A stretch of DNA of 64,000 bases, taken from Phylloscopus collybita (taxonomy: Eukaryota; Chordata; Aves; Passeriformes; Phylloscopidae). The notes under the pieces were generated by a model. That model made no database searches, had not been told where the DNA came from, and saw nothing but the letters and a program-made list of their open reading frames with translations. Positions within the stretch are counted from its first letter, which is position 1; every line of letters begins with the position of its first letter. The DNA lies in assembly GCA_027886175.1 (NCBI GenBank), contig JAJNNQ010000040.1:26928001-26992000 (forward strand). The letters are read 5' to 3'. Of the stretch, positions 1-12,483 are shown piece after piece. The position numbers and the translations under genes were made by a program.

Positions 1-525
1 GGCATTCCTTTAAATCTGCTTAAGTTCTTTAAACTTGTGTTTTTCTAAATTTTTTTTCTAGAACATGACCATTTCTCCAGGATTCTCTTAGAAGCAGTTT
101 AGCCTGAGCCTACTTGTTTTACCACACTATACAATAAGCCAGCATATTCATGGGATGAATACAAATTAAACAGACGGAGTTCAAAGGAAAGGAACCAATT
201 TTTGACACTGAATCACCAACTGTGTGTTAAATTTAAGTAAATATTTTGAAAGCAGAGCATGCAAATACCATATGGAAAATGAAAACAATACAATTAGGAA
301 CCTAAACCAGACAAACATTAGTTAGTTATATATTCAGAACACTACTAGAGAAAAAATTTCTTCAAATTATTGCTTGAATGCTTGTATTTTTCATTTATGT
401 CATCTTAACCCATCCAATGATTATGTACTGGTATTCAGAGCAATACTTTGTGTCTCCTCTCAATTGTGTAGGTAGGAACTAAAGCTTCAGACAGGTTATT
501 TATCTGCTAAACCAAAGTTCAGTAA

Positions 526-612
526 ATTATTTTTATTATTATTTTAATATCATTTTATTTAAGTAAATATATTTTATTATTATATTAGTAATAATTATTA
601 TTATTACTAATT
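526..612. repeat. AT-rich low-complexity block with a 12-bp inverted repeat
   Basis: The block is made of irregular ATT/TTA units. Inside it, ATTAGTAATAAT (584-595) and ATTATTACTAAT (600-611) are perfect reverse complements around a 4-base spacer, so a 12-bp AT-only stem could form. Inverted repeats of this size arise readily in such a biased composition, so I give it no functional reading. Confidence 0.7.
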
Positions 613-794
613 CTTTTACCCAGCAAGGGAGATTTCTAGCACGTTATATTTCACACATCTAGCACAATGTACAGCATTGCTCCTGCTATTACCTCCTTCC
701 AACCAGTAGTCTTTAGGTTGAGATTTCAGCCCTTTCAATGAACAGAAAGAGGTGTAATATACATGTAATCACTTGTAAAATTTCTGTTTCAGAA

Positions 795-890
795 ATACCT
801 TATTTTAATATTTTAATAAAATATAAAATATTTATTTGATATTTTAATATATTAATATTAATATAATAATATTAATATTGTTAATAATAA
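795..890. repeat. AT-rich low-complexity block
   Basis: This is nearly pure A/T sequence built from repeated TTTAATAT, ATATTAAT and AATAAA-like words. It is degenerate simple sequence with many short self-complementary stretches and no defined unit. Confidence 0.75.
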
Positions 891-1974
891 AACAATAGTT
901 ACCCTTGCATAATGATTTTCAACTTAGAAAAAACACTTCTGTTTTTTCATATGCTACTATATGTGCTTCTAACCAGAAAAGCACTTTAAAATGTTTAAAA
1001 AAAAAGAGAAAAGGGTTTAATTTGTGTAGTGAAAGAAAGTTCTCCAAGTATCTGGGACAGGAAGTGACTGCTTTATTGAACACACAATGCAAAGGAGGAA
1101 GGAACTCTTTTTTGTGGAAAGATTGATGTGTAAACCAGCAGTAAGATGCACCACCCCTTTTCAAGTCGAGAGTGAGTGACAATTTAAAGTAACCAAAAAG
1201 GATTCCTGACCAGAATATTTTCATCCTGTCTGTACAGTGTAATACATGAGCTGTCCCAGTTCTCAGACACTCATAGTTTCAGCACAAAAATCCTTTGAAA
1301 GCAAAGCTCTGCATGGACTGTAGTGGTCTCAGACCAGACACAGTATCTACAATACTGAGCAGAGATCCTGAGAGTGATTTTATTAACATTATTTTCTTTC
1401 TTCATACACATCTATTTGTATTTCACTGCATAAATATAGTCCTAACAAATGCATTTTTTTTCAAGTATAATATTTTTGTAAAATTATACACTGATTTTGA
1501 TCCTCTAGGGAAGACTTCTAGTCTTATTTACTGAATGGGAGGTTTGGGTTTTTAAGAGAATTAAAGCAAGACTTTATTAACAATACCTCCACCTTGCTGG
1601 AGTTTTAGCATCAGTTTCAGCCCCCTTTTCCCAATCTGTTTTAGATTAGTGTAATTAATTTTCATTTGATTCTCCCTATGGCTCCAAAGCAGAGTTTGTT
1701 TAAAATCAAGAAAATTTCGTCTTGGGAAAGCATCCCACAGGCAGAGGAGAGAAAAAAAAAATAGTTTCAATTGTAGAGAATATTAACACAAAGTACAAGC
1801 CCTATCATAAGAGATGAAGGAAATGTGAAGACTCTGTCAGCAACTGTGGTGTTTAGTTTGGGTTTTCCCCAAACTTTACATGGCCTTTGCATCATGTGAG
1901 TGAAGGGGAGAAGGGCTGTGGAACCAAGCCTGCACTCCAGCAGAACCCCTCAAATGAGCTGTGGCAAACCCCAG

Positions 1975-2061
1975 TGTTGCCATGCTTCGTGCCTGCCTGT
2001 TTTGGTTTCAGGGAATTCTTTTCCCAGAGAATGAAACAGGCAGGCACGAAGCATGGCAATA
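1975..2061. repeat. Long hairpin with perfect 26-bp inverted arms
   Basis: Bases 1977-2002 and 2034-2059 are exact reverse complements over all 26 positions; I checked them base by base. The arms begin TTGCCATGCTTCG and end CGAAGCATGGCAA. The 31-base interior (2003-2033) folds further. It gives two wobble pairs, one mismatch, four pairs with one wobble (2006-2009 with 2027-2030), another mismatch, then GGGAA (2011-2015) against TTCCC (2021-2025) around a 5-base loop. At the base, T1975-A2061 and G1976-T2060 can also pair. As RNA this is a single stem-loop of about 87 nt, the size of a microRNA precursor, although known animal precursors usually have more internal mismatches. CCCAG occurs just outside each side (1970-1974 and 2063-2067), a weak hint of a duplicated target site. 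The structure is certain; an RNA gene, a miniature inverted-repeat element and a template-switch scar are all open. Confidence 0.9.
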
Positions 2062-4653
2062 ACCCAGCAGTGCTGCTTCCCCTGTTTAGTCCCCATTATT
2101 TTCAGTCTTCTGACTGCTCTGGTTTACTGGTAGGAGATTATGATTTACACTCTATATGGCTTTCATATCCTTGAAAGGTGAAATATGAACACAAATGTGC
2201 ACACTGCCATTAGATGTATTCTCCACAGATGAATTGCATACTGCTTGCCCATCAGCATAGGATCTTACACAGATCTGAACACTTTAAGAAGTTTTGAGCT
2301 CCACTGCTGTGCTGGTTACCAAAACAGCCAAAACTCTCAGAGGCAACACTTCCAACATTACAGAAGTGGAAAAGGAACCCATAATGGAAGGTTGGACTTT
2401 GACAGCTCTATGAGGAGTTGCAGTACAATCTCAATTGTACAAACAGCAATCTCATTCCTTCTGTGATGGCAAATGAGGCTGGGTGTCCTGATTCATATGA
2501 ATGAGCCATATAAAACGTCCAGAGTATTCCAGGTCATCATATTGAAGCAAGACAATCTATAGCAACTACAAATGTGGAACAGTGAGATATTGGGGTTTGG
2601 GGTCTATTTTACTGCTGTTGCCAAGACTGCTTGGAATACTTCACTGGCTCATGACTACAGCTCCTGACTCCTTTCAAGTACAGAAGGATGAAGTACCATT
2701 TTAGTAGACACTCCGCTACCAGCTGGATATACTCCCCAAATGGACAAAACTTTAACTAAAATAACCACAGTGATGGCAGTTCTTGTGCACTGACCTCAGT
2801 CCAGCTGTCCACAGGCTGGGCAGCAGCAAATCTGCAACATACAGCAGCAAGAGAAAAACATGCTGGACCTGATTGCTCTTTCAAGCTGTTGGGTTCACAG
2901 GCCTGAACACAACTGAGTTCTATTACAGAATGTCACTTTTCCACAGTGCTCAGAGGTAAGCAGGAAAACTTTTAAATGCTAGTCTAAACCTGTAGGGACT
3001 TTCCCACATTTTTCTGAATTGATTCAGAGAAGGAACAATGATGCATAAAAAGAAGAAAAATCACCTGAGTAACTGCAATGGCTATCCCTTGCAATCCTTC
3101 CTGGAGTCATTTTCGGGGAATCTTTAGTCAATCTCATTAGAACTCTCAGAAGAGCTCCGTTCCTATCGACTGAGGAAATGTTCTAAAGACAATTGATTAA
3201 GAAAACATATTCAAGAACATCTCCTGTAGGAGTGGAGTTATTTTTACTGTCTATTTCTAAGCTCATTTTTCAGCACTAATTTTTCAGCACTTTGATACCA
3301 ATGTCCAGGTAGCTGAGATGATGTGTAGCTGATATAGATGAGACACAGACTCCAGAAATTATTTGTGGGCTGGAGGACAGAAATCACACAGTTTTTCACT
3401 ACTTCTTCAGTGAATGACTGCCTGCAGCTACTGTAAGGCTCACATTTTCCAGGATGGTATGGCAAGTTTAGACTGTTGTTTTTCCTTCTCTAAAGGCTGA
3501 CCATACAGTCACTCAGCAGCAGTCTTTCAGCAAGTTTCCTTCTTTGATTTCTTATTATATAAATAATACTATTTATAACATTTATATAATAATTGTTTTA
3601 TTGTCATCACCTTCAGTATAACAAGCAAGTTAAAATAGGCTGTACTAGAAAACAAACAATAATCTGTCTGAAATGCAGTATGATGCAGCCTTGACATAAG
3701 GAGACCTAAATGCTGCCCTACTTCAAAGTCTACTGCTTGCCAAGTTTCTTTCCTAAGATCTCCAAGAACTCAGTCAGGCAATCTCAGTGCCTATGTTCAA
3801 GTCACTGCTGCTATGTGGGTACCTTCCCAACGTGAACCACACTGACAGAAATAACACAGAAAAGGAGCTCACATAGCTTTTTCACCATTCAAACCTTTTC
3901 ACATACAGACCACCAGTTCTGCTGCAACCACTAGTGTGAATAATGTTTTTTTAAAGGTGAGCAGTTCTATCTAATACCACTAAGTCTTCCAAAATACACA
4001 CTCAGATTTGGTGGCTCTCCTGATGGAGGAGAACATAGTAAAGAGACCACATTTAGATGTCACTCTAGCCAATATATTTATAGATAAATCACCCAGCAGA
4101 CACTGCTTTTCTTGAAGCCTGGGAGATATAAACTTCTGTGCCCACATGGAAATAACAGCTTGACTCCCAGCACAGTTTGAATATTCTCAGTAACTGAAAA
4201 CTCACAGAAGCATCCTCCTTCCACATTGTGTAATATTGATCAGAATATCCAGGAAATAGCAAAGTACTTAATAAAAGGTCTAGAAGTTATGCTTCTCTGC
4301 CCCTCTCTTTTGTGTCTAACTCCACATACCCGAAGGAGCCAGAATCTGTGGTGGTCCTAAAGGTTGTTTTCTCCCCCTTATATACATGAAAAACTCTGCA
4401 AGATTCAACTTGCCAAGGCCATGGTTACCTCCTATGTTCTGAACTCTTCTTTCTGGACTTGGGTGAACTAAATTTTTAAAGGATCTGGGAAAATGTCTAC
4501 AGATCACCTCAAAACTACCTTAATTGAGAGCATTTGCCAGAGCAAGCCACTTGTTTAAACTGACTGAACACTTGGATGTGAGACACCAAGAGGAGTAACA
4601 TTATCTACTGGTCAATATATGCCAGATGCTGTAACCAAGGATACTTTATACTA
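2062..4653. other. Unique non-coding stretch
   Basis: I find no recognisable gene or interspersed repeat between the large hairpin and the first CR1. The notable items are the 13-bp inverted repeat at 3552-3592 and a tandem near-repeat of TTTTTCAGCACT around 3268-3292. Open frames are all under 75 codons and unconvincing. Confidence 0.7.
3552..3592. repeat. AT-rich inverted repeat, 13-bp perfect arms
   Basis: TTATTATATAAAT (3552-3564) is the exact reverse complement of ATTTATATAATAA (3580-3592), separated by 15 bases. It is entirely A/T, so chance in AT-rich DNA is a fair explanation, but the arms are longer than those of most inverted repeats I noticed in the window. Confidence 0.8.
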
Positions 4654-5098
4654 GACAGGGACACTTTCCACTAGAATAGATGGCTCAAAGTCCCATCCAA
4701 ACTGGCCTTGACAATTTTCAGGGATGGGGCATCCAAAACTTCTCTGGACAAACTCCTTTTGTGCCTCACCACCTCACAATAAAGAATTTCTTTTTTACAT
4801 CTAACATAAACCTACCCTCTCTCCATTTGAATCTCATCTGCCTTGTGTCACTACATGCCTTTGTAAAAAGTCCTTTTCATGTTCCTTACAGACTCCCTTC
4901 AGGTATGGGAAGGCTGCAATTAGGCCATCCTGAAGCCTTGTCTTTTCTAGACAATCCCTATTCTCTCAAACTTTCCTCCCTGAAGAGGTGCTCCATCCCT
5001 CTAATTAACTTTATAAGCTGCCTCTGGACTCCAGTGTGTGCTTCCTGTGCTGGGCACTGCAGAGCTGGATGCAGGGTTCCAGCTGGGGTGTCACCAGG
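4654..5098 (-). mobile_element. CR1 LINE fragment, 3' portion (left part of an interrupted copy)
   Basis: Read on the plus strand, this is the reverse complement of an avian CR1 3' region. Recognisable words occur in the expected order: GGGACACTTTCCACTAGA, CAGGGATGGGGCATCC, AAGAATTTCTT, GGTGCTCCATCCCTCT, CTGCCTCTGGACTCCA and GAGCTGGATGCAGGGTTCCA. The terminal repeat end of the element is missing or diverged left of 4654. The copy stops abruptly at 5098, where an LTR begins, and resumes at 5825. It carries many substitutions relative to my memory of the consensus, so it is an old insertion. There is no intact reverse transcriptase; the long open frame crossing it is fortuitous. Confidence 0.93.
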
Positions 5099-5824
5099 TG
5101 TCTTGGGTTATGGAACCAAAAATGTGTATTCCATTTCATCTGTTGAAAGCAGCTGGGGAGATGTTTTTTTCTTTATCTCATGTTATTCTGGGAGGAGGGG
5201 GGACAGATGCCTTCTTATAATGGGCCAGCTGTTAAAACCAGGTGGGGCAGTGTTTCTTATCTCTTTCACCACCCCTCTCCCTCCAGGAGGGATATCTTCT
5301 GCTAATGGGCCATTAAGGGTCACCAATGACAGGACACATTCCATCATCCCATTGTGAGATGCTCCACTCAGTGGCGGGGGGGAGCCAACAATTCCTACCT
5401 GGATAAAAACTGAGACACAGGAACACGAGGTATCTGGTTCCAGTGGATTCCTGGAGGAAGACCAGGCCCTTTTCACCATCACTGGCCCCTTGTGCTACAG
5501 GATCATCTCTGCTCCCCCAGAACCACATCTGCCACTCCAGGAGGACTCACTTTTGGACTGCTTCCAACACCCTGACCAACAGGGTTGTAGCTCTGACTCT
5601 GTCAGGGTTTCTAGGATTGTTTGTTTGCTTGTTTGTTTGTTTTTACTACTACGTTTGTATTGTTAATATTCCTAGTAAAGAACTGTTATTCCTGTTCCCA
5701 AATCTTTGCCTGAAAGCCCTTAATTACAAAATTATAATTTGGAGGGGGTGAGGGGTTTACATTCTCCATTCCAAGGGAAACTCCAGCTTTCCCTGTCAGA
5801 TACCTGTCTTTCCAAACCACAACA
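5099..5824 (+). mobile_element. ERVL-type solo LTR nested in CR1
   Basis: The element begins TGTCTTGGGTTATGG and ends CTTTCCAAACCACAACA, giving the canonical TG...CA termini of a retroviral LTR. The 3' portion matches what I know of avian ERVL LTRs: a TTGCCTGAAAGCCC motif, an AATTATAATTTGGAGGG stretch, a GGTTTACATTCTCCATT stretch and a terminal CTGTCTTTCCAAACC. A GGATAAAAAC box near 5401 could be the promoter element, and AGTAAA at 5674-5679 is a possible variant polyadenylation hexamer. A (GTTT)n run lies at about 5619-5643. The flanks CCAGG (5094-5098) and CCAGA (5825-5829) look like a 5-bp target-site duplication with one later substitution, the size expected for ERVL. No internal retroviral genes are attached, so this is a solo LTR left by LTR-LTR recombination. 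Confidence 0.9.
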
Positions 5825-6110
5825 CCAGAGCAGAGCACAGGGACAGAATCCCCTCCCTGGCCTTGCTGCCCACACTGCTTTGGATGCAGCCCAGGACACA
5901 TTTGGTTTCTGGGCTGTGAGTGCACATGGCTGGGTTATGTCCAGCCTCTCATCCCCCAGCATCCCCAAGCCCTTCTCAGCAGGACAGCCCTCTCCAGTCA
6001 TCTCCCAGTTCTGGGGGTTGCTGCAGCCCAGGTGCAGCACCTTGCACTTTTTTAAACTTGCCTTGTTGAACTTTTCCCACAGGCCTACTTTCCGAGCTTG
6101 TTCAGGTCAC
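5825..6110 (-). mobile_element. CR1 LINE fragment (right part of the interrupted copy)
   Basis: The CR1 interrupted at 5098 resumes exactly here with CCAGAGCAGAGCACAGGGAC. It continues through GGATGCAGCCCAGGACAC, the GGCTGGGTTATGTCCAGCC region, CAGCATCCCCAAGCCCTTC and CAGGTGCAGCACCTTGCA. These lie further toward the 5' end of CR1 than the left part, so the two pieces form one minus-strand element. Similarity fades around TTGTTCAGGTCACT near 6110, which I take as the 5' truncation point. Confidence 0.92.
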
Positions 6111-9100
6111 TAACTCATACAAGCACTATCTATATCTAGGTTATAGAAGAAAAAATGTTGAAAAATCATGTTTTTAATCTCAAATGAATGTTACCTTGGC
6201 TTTTAGCATGCACAAATCAGCAAGACTTGTCAATCCAGCTTTCCCTCCTAAATGGGCATCACCCAGAATGTTGCAGTCAGATTATTTGTGAGGGTGCCAA
6301 CATATGATGTTTGGAATGAATGGTGCACAAACAGGCTGAGCTGGTGACTGGAGGGAGACATAACACTTTATGGGAGGATGTACCTGAGTGAGGCCTGGGA
6401 GTGACCTCATTGTAGAGAAAGAGAGGATTTATAGTGCTGAATGCCAGTAGTATGGTATGTTACCCATTCTCACTTTAAAACCTAAGATGGCTTATGTTAA
6501 GCTAATTGTAACACAATTAATGAAAAATGGCCTAAGAGGGCATCTGGGTAGCTTAATTTTCTAAGTTTGGGCTTTGTAAAGCCAATGAACTCTTTCTGAC
6601 TTCAACTTTTGCAGCACTCAGGAGATGCTAGAAAAGGAATTTTGTGCTGTACAGAGATCACCTTATGAGCCATTCTCTTAAGTGACTACACCTGTTTGCC
6701 ACTGTCTCGTTTATAACATTTGAAAGGGGAACAATAAGCAAGAATTAAGCAATTAACTGTTTGCTTAGGTGTAAATTTCCATCCTTTTTGCCAAAGAGAT
6801 GGTTCTACAAAATGCAGTTCATATTTCTTACTTAGAACTACTCAACTGAGGGCAATTTGAAGAAGAAAAACAGAATCAATTTTGAAAAAAGAAATAAAAA
6901 ATTACTAAAGAATGGTACTCTTGGGTTAACCTGGCAGTTGGAAGTTGTGAATGTAAACTCATAAGAAATCAGAAATTACATAAAATAAAAAAATAACGTA
7001 AAGTCTCATTGAATTAAAGAAGAGAAAAAGTTGCAGAAACTTCATTTCTAAAACCATATACACATGACTATTGACTGTACATGCTAACAGAATGCCCAAA
7101 GAAATGAATAGTTTATAGGGGCTGTAAATGCAGACACAATAAAGATAACTAGGATGATGATGGACTGGACTTGAGCTTTATTTTAAATTAGAAGTACAAG
7201 TCTTCCTGCTAAATTGGAGGTGAATGCAAGGCAAGATTTGTTCCTTTCTTAGAATATATTCTTAGTTCTCAGTTCCTTAGAATATATTTCCATTCCAGTG
7301 ATCTGTAAGTGCTGTACCAAACACGTATTAGTGTAATAAAATAAGCTCTGGCTGCACATCCACTGCTGTTATCTGCTTACAAATATTTAAATTGATAAAA
7401 AGCCCAGAGATCCTGTATCCATATTGATTTAGCTTTGAACTGCTGCAAAGTGAAACAGCTTGCAAACCAGTGTCCTATTGCCCCTGTTCCCCACACTGCA
7501 CAGAACAGGATCGGGAACAGCTTTGTGTGTTCTTGTATGCATTCTTGCACTCTACTTAAACTTTCAATCCTAGGAAATAATGTTAATGTTGCTGATGATG
7601 ATTCTTGTAAAGAATTTACATGCCTCAATTTCAAGCAATTGTTAAAAGCAACAGACTAAAAAATACAAGAGATTAGAAGCTATTCCTCTAACTTCAAAGC
7701 ATATATTCCAAGTATGTCAGCAAAAAAAATCATCTATAGCAAAGACAGAAGTTGCCAAAACTGTCATGAATTTCAGCTGTGGTCAGGAAAAATATAATCA
7801 GTTGAACATAACAGAAAACAGTGTCTCTTCAGGAGATGAAACTGCAGGAGCACATGAACTTTAGAAAAGGAGCCACACAGTTAGGCTTGGTCCTCTGAAG
7901 ATAATGACAATAAGAATCTCATCAAAAATGTTATGATGGAACAGAAGGAAAATTGGACTTGATGGGGATTGCAGACAGAAGAGATGATTTGAGCTCAGAA
8001 ACAAAGAAAAGACTGCTCAGCAGCAAGATGCTTTAAAGAAGGGCAAATTGAATTTTATCAGTAGCATGGAGATAATCATGTAAGAGACTATTTTTATAAT
8101 ATAAATCAAGACTTTTTTCATGTGGGAAATTAGAATGTCAGAGGGAAAATACAGCTAAATGATTTCAGTTTACTTTTCTCTTATTTTCCTCCTATATTCA
8201 CTTTGAATGCATTTCTTTTGTATACCACTCAGGAAAAAGCCCCAACAAAACAACAAAAAGGTATATTTCTGTTTCTGTTTCTAGGCCTGCTTCAGTGAGG
8301 CCAAGGTTGAACAGAAGGATTAAATAGCAAAGAGGAAAATAGAATGTTTAATGAAATATTTGCATGAAAGCCCACAACACTTAAGGGAAGGGTATAAACT
8401 GGTTGTGCAAGTTTCCTGGTGTAATCACTTAGATCAGTATTAGGATCTTGCTCTGCTCATCCAGAACAAACCCCTTGCATTAGTCTTTGGTAGTCCCTTC
8501 TGTCAACAGGTACCTTAGTCACTTGCTCTCCATAGAGTCCACAAGTTAAAATCCTGTTCCAGTGCCTTTCAGGGATTTGTCTTTATTAACAATAAAAATA
8601 ATATAAACTTCAACTCAAAAATTCTGCTGATGCTGTTTCATTTCATTGACCCTGTTGCTAAGATGACAACTTTGGGACTTTTGAGCCCACACTAGATTCT
8701 ATCTTCTCAGGCAGCTACTTCCCCCTCTTACATCCAGAAGTTATGAGTCATCTGCCTCACAGTGCCAACAAATGTCTCTTAGCCTTTTTCAGGCCTGAGA
8801 GAATAACAGCAGAAGGAAATGTTCAGGCAGATTCTAATAACCTTTAAAATCAGAAAAACTGTGTGGGACAAAATTTGGTCTTAAAGGTCTTTCAGAAAAC
8901 ACACGTTAGAAAGTAAATGCTAATTAATATGTCATTTCAGATAGCATGTCATACTGAAGCACTATCTAATATCTACCAAGGAGAACAGTTTCCCACTCTG
9001 TCTAAACCAAGCAAAAGAGAATGAGGGTTCTTAAGCATTGGTGGCAGTGATTTATTCTAGCATGCCGAAACTTCATTATAATTTTGCATTCAGAGTGTGA

Positions 9101-11247
9101 TCTTGCACTCCTCTTCCATAAATAAAGTCAAGTCACTCAACCTGCAGAATCTGTGAAGCCAAATTAAGGCTTTAAACAGAACATGCATTTTAAATTTCCT
9201 GAAATGCCATTATTCTAACTTGCAGAAGTTTAGAACATTTCTCATAACCATGTCACTGCTGCTGCAGGAAGCCAGAGATGCCTTGAGCTGTTCTGTGTGC
9301 AGCCAGCTGGGGGCTCTCAAAAGCAGCACAGGCAGGTCCTTTTTCAGACAACCTGACTGTCAGGATGTCTGGACAGACGGAAAGTAGCAGAATGCTGGAT
9401 AGATGTTTCCAGTCTGCACAGGAAAACAGGTGTTTTTTTTTTTCCCACCTGACAGAAGGCAGGGAAATTTCTATTACCTCACAACACGATACACACCTAT
9501 GAGAGTAAGAGAATGTTGTCTTCCCACTGAGCGTAAAACAGAGCTTCAGAAGAAAAGGATATCAAGTAATGGATCCATGGTCTAATCAGCTATGATACAT
9601 TAGTTAAAGGAAGCATATTTAGTTCAAAACTGACCAGCCAATACAGCTATCTGGCAGAAAGATATGTTACTCTTTTGAGAAAACATACAAGATGTAAAAT
9701 AGCGAGCACGTCCACTTGAGAGGAATATTATAGACTATCATTGTGAGAGCTTAGCTGCCAATTTGCTTTCTTACATAAGAATATAAGGGATGTCTACCCT
9801 GACAACTTCAGTTACCCTACGTAACTGTAAAATGCCTGTGAACTATTTAATGGTAATTTTATCCCCTTGTTAACACTAAATGTCACACCAAAAACCACTG
9901 AATAATCAAAGAGAGGTCTCTGTTACCACAATAATTATTATGTTCCAGAGATGCCTACAGAATTTTAATTCCTCAAATTCTACAACAATGTCTTTTTCAT
10001 GGGTGGGACCAATTAAGTAACCTGAACACTGTAGCTGTGTCTGTGACGCTCCATAATCTTGTTTTCCTACACCTGTCATTTGGTGTGATTGATGGCACGT
10101 TTGCAAATCTGTTATGATATCCAAAGGCAGGAGTGAGAGGCTATGGGCATCTTGCATTTCAGCTCACAACATTTTCCATTTCAGAACACTTTCATAAGAT
10201 ATCAAACAATTTATTTTTTATTGCACTATTGTAATGGAAAATAACTGGGAGGTTTTTTTTCTACTTTGGTTCCACCAAAATTCTGAGAGCAGAGTTCTAG
10301 CTACCTGGTCTAAAAGAGGCAACAAAGCTATCTCCCTTCTTGGTCTTTCTCCACACCTTCTTTATCTTCTACCTTTTAGTGGATTTATTCCCAGGAAAGC
10401 AGAGACACAATTTCCTGCTGTCAAAGAAAACCATAGCAGAAGTTTTGTACTTTTTCACAGTGCTTCATACTGTTTGTATTTTAAGGGCTAGAACACAATT
10501 TGATGTTTTACTTTATGTGTCCTGACAATGAATAAAGGTAATCACAGTAAAAAACAACAACACAAAAAAAATACAAATGCAAACAATATCAGGTTGTAAA
10601 TCTGCAAAGGCCTGTATTTTCACAGCTTTAAATTGGTGTTATTAATTGTATGTATCAAAATTATGCACAGGGAGTATTTAAAAACTTACAGGATAAGCTG
10701 TTTAGACTGTTGAACATTACAAAGCATATTTTTTTTCTAACAATTAGAGCATTAGGCCATGACTGAAGATACACAGGTTGCCTTTTGTAAGCCAGTGCCC
10801 ATCTGCATTACCTGGGGAAAATATTTGCATCTACTCTTCAGGTGCCTTATCAATGACATTAGAGCCAAGGACATTCTTCAGCTTTGCAAACGGATATAAA
10901 AAAAGTAAAAAACGTATGTTTTGGTAGTTTAATTTACAAGACAAGCATAATAACTTCATAGTGAAAAGATATCTTTTTTCTAACTAAAATTATGTGGAGA
11001 ATGCATTTAAGCGACTCAGAAAACCTAAGATACTAGATCATACATAAATGCTCATTAATGGGAATCTGTGAGACTGCTTATGTCTGGCTTTCAGCCCTAG
11101 GAGGAAATGGCTCAGAGACAAAACCTTCCTTTTCTTTTGGAAAGTTATTCACCTCACATGCCTTCATTACCATCCCTTGCTGGATGAGCCACCTGTTCCA
11201 CAAGCACCTCTCTCTAGGATGGCCACTGGCTGGGACAATAAGCATAA

Positions 11248-11267
11248 TTTTTTTTTTTTTTTTTTTT
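11248..11267. repeat. Poly(T) tract, 20 bases
   Basis: A pure run of 20 T. On the minus strand it would be a poly(A) run, but there is no AATAAA (plus-strand TTTATT) in the 30 bases to its right, so it does not look like the tail of a retrocopy. Confidence 0.9.
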
Positions 11268-11875
11268 CTACGTGGAAAAACATCAGGAACATAAATTCTA
11301 GACTAAATGTTGGTCAGAACAATCATGATACAAATATCTTGGGTAAACCTACCATTTTTCAGGCCACCTACTTTTCTCATGTGTATTAGCCATAGAAGAC
11401 AACTGAACTCTCTAAGGCAATTTTAAGGGAGTTCTAGATGACATTTTATGAATATTCCTTCTCCCACATAACCTGAAAACAAGATTTTAACTTTACTCCC
11501 TATGTTTTCAATAAATTAAATAAGGAATAATGCTAGAATCTTAGAGAAGCTATAATGTTAACTCATAGTTTAACATTTCATTTCAATTAAAAGAACTCTA
11601 TCAAAAATAGAAGAACAAAAAATATTTGGGAAGGGAAAAGCATTTGGAAGGGGCAAAAAGTCTGAAACATTTCTAAAAATATATGAACTTATATCTTTGG
11701 GCTCATTTCTGCACTTGTAATTAATTTTTAGTGAAAATGGTTTCCATTTAATGTTATCTGTATTTTAACTCCAATGCACCTGATGTTCTCAAACTGTCTT
11801 TATTTACTTGCAGATACTGTACACTACGTCGTCAATCTGAAAATCACTGTATCATCTTATTTTTGGAAATTTACT

Positions 11876-11929
11876 TATATAAATATATATTTTTATATGT
11901 ATAAAATAATATATATAAATATATATTTT
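11876..11929. repeat. AT-rich direct repeat, period 36
   Basis: The 18-base word TATATAAATATATATTTT occurs at 11876-11893 and again at 11912-11929. The space between is also A/T-only apart from a G or two. This looks like local duplication within simple sequence. Confidence 0.8.
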
Positions 11930-12483
11930 CTATTTATGGAAAACTTCAAAAGTCTAGACTTCTAATTCCATTTGGAAAAGCAAATCTGTGATTTCTGCTT
12001 CAGAAGTGGGCTTCATATCCATCAGTGAGATCTTCACAACCGGTCTGGTTGGTTAGCTGAACATCAGCAGGAAAACTCCATCAATTCTCACGCATTTTAG
12101 ACATGACAATTGCTCTGTAGTCCACAGGATTTTCTTTTTAGATAAGAATAGTTTTTTTCTTAGTGAAGACATGATTTCAACTGGACTAAGCAACACCAGA
12201 AGCAACCCTAGTTGTACTACTAGTACTCTGAGTAGACTTACACATGTAATATACACAACATATACAGCCCTATCTCCAGGACAGAGCTTTATTTTCAAGC
12301 TTTCAAGCTTGGTCCTTGATATTAGAGAACACTTGTGAGGTATGGTGAGTCATTTGCTTTGTGTGCTTAAACAGTTGAATAAAGATGGGATTTTTGGTAA
12401 ATATTAATTTCAATATTTTCATTAAAACAACATGGCAGCATAATTCAGTTTAAATGAAGCTAATATTTTCCCTACTCTTCTCA

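Larger units (their letters stand above)
1..1974. other. Unique AT-rich non-coding stretch
   Basis: I see no gene, LTR or CR1 here. The stretch contains two very AT-rich blocks rich in ATT/TTA runs, at about 526-612 and 795-890, listed separately. All open frames are short (under about 105 codons), overlap on both strands and resemble no family I know. The last 100 bases before the large hairpin are somewhat more GC-rich but have no recognisable element. Confidence 0.7.

Noticed and set aside
4680..5357. 225-codon plus-strand open frame, the longest in the window
   Set aside because: It runs from antisense CR1 across the junction into the ERVL LTR, so it is a chance frame over two unrelated repeats.
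5739..6113. 124-codon plus-strand open frame
   Set aside because: It is antisense CR1 sequence plus the tail of the LTR; overlapping minus-strand frames are also open.
9242..9380. GC-richer patch with CAGCCAGCTGGGGGC, considered as a CR1 or LTR piece
   Set aside because: No ordered series of CR1 or LTR words; too short to assign.
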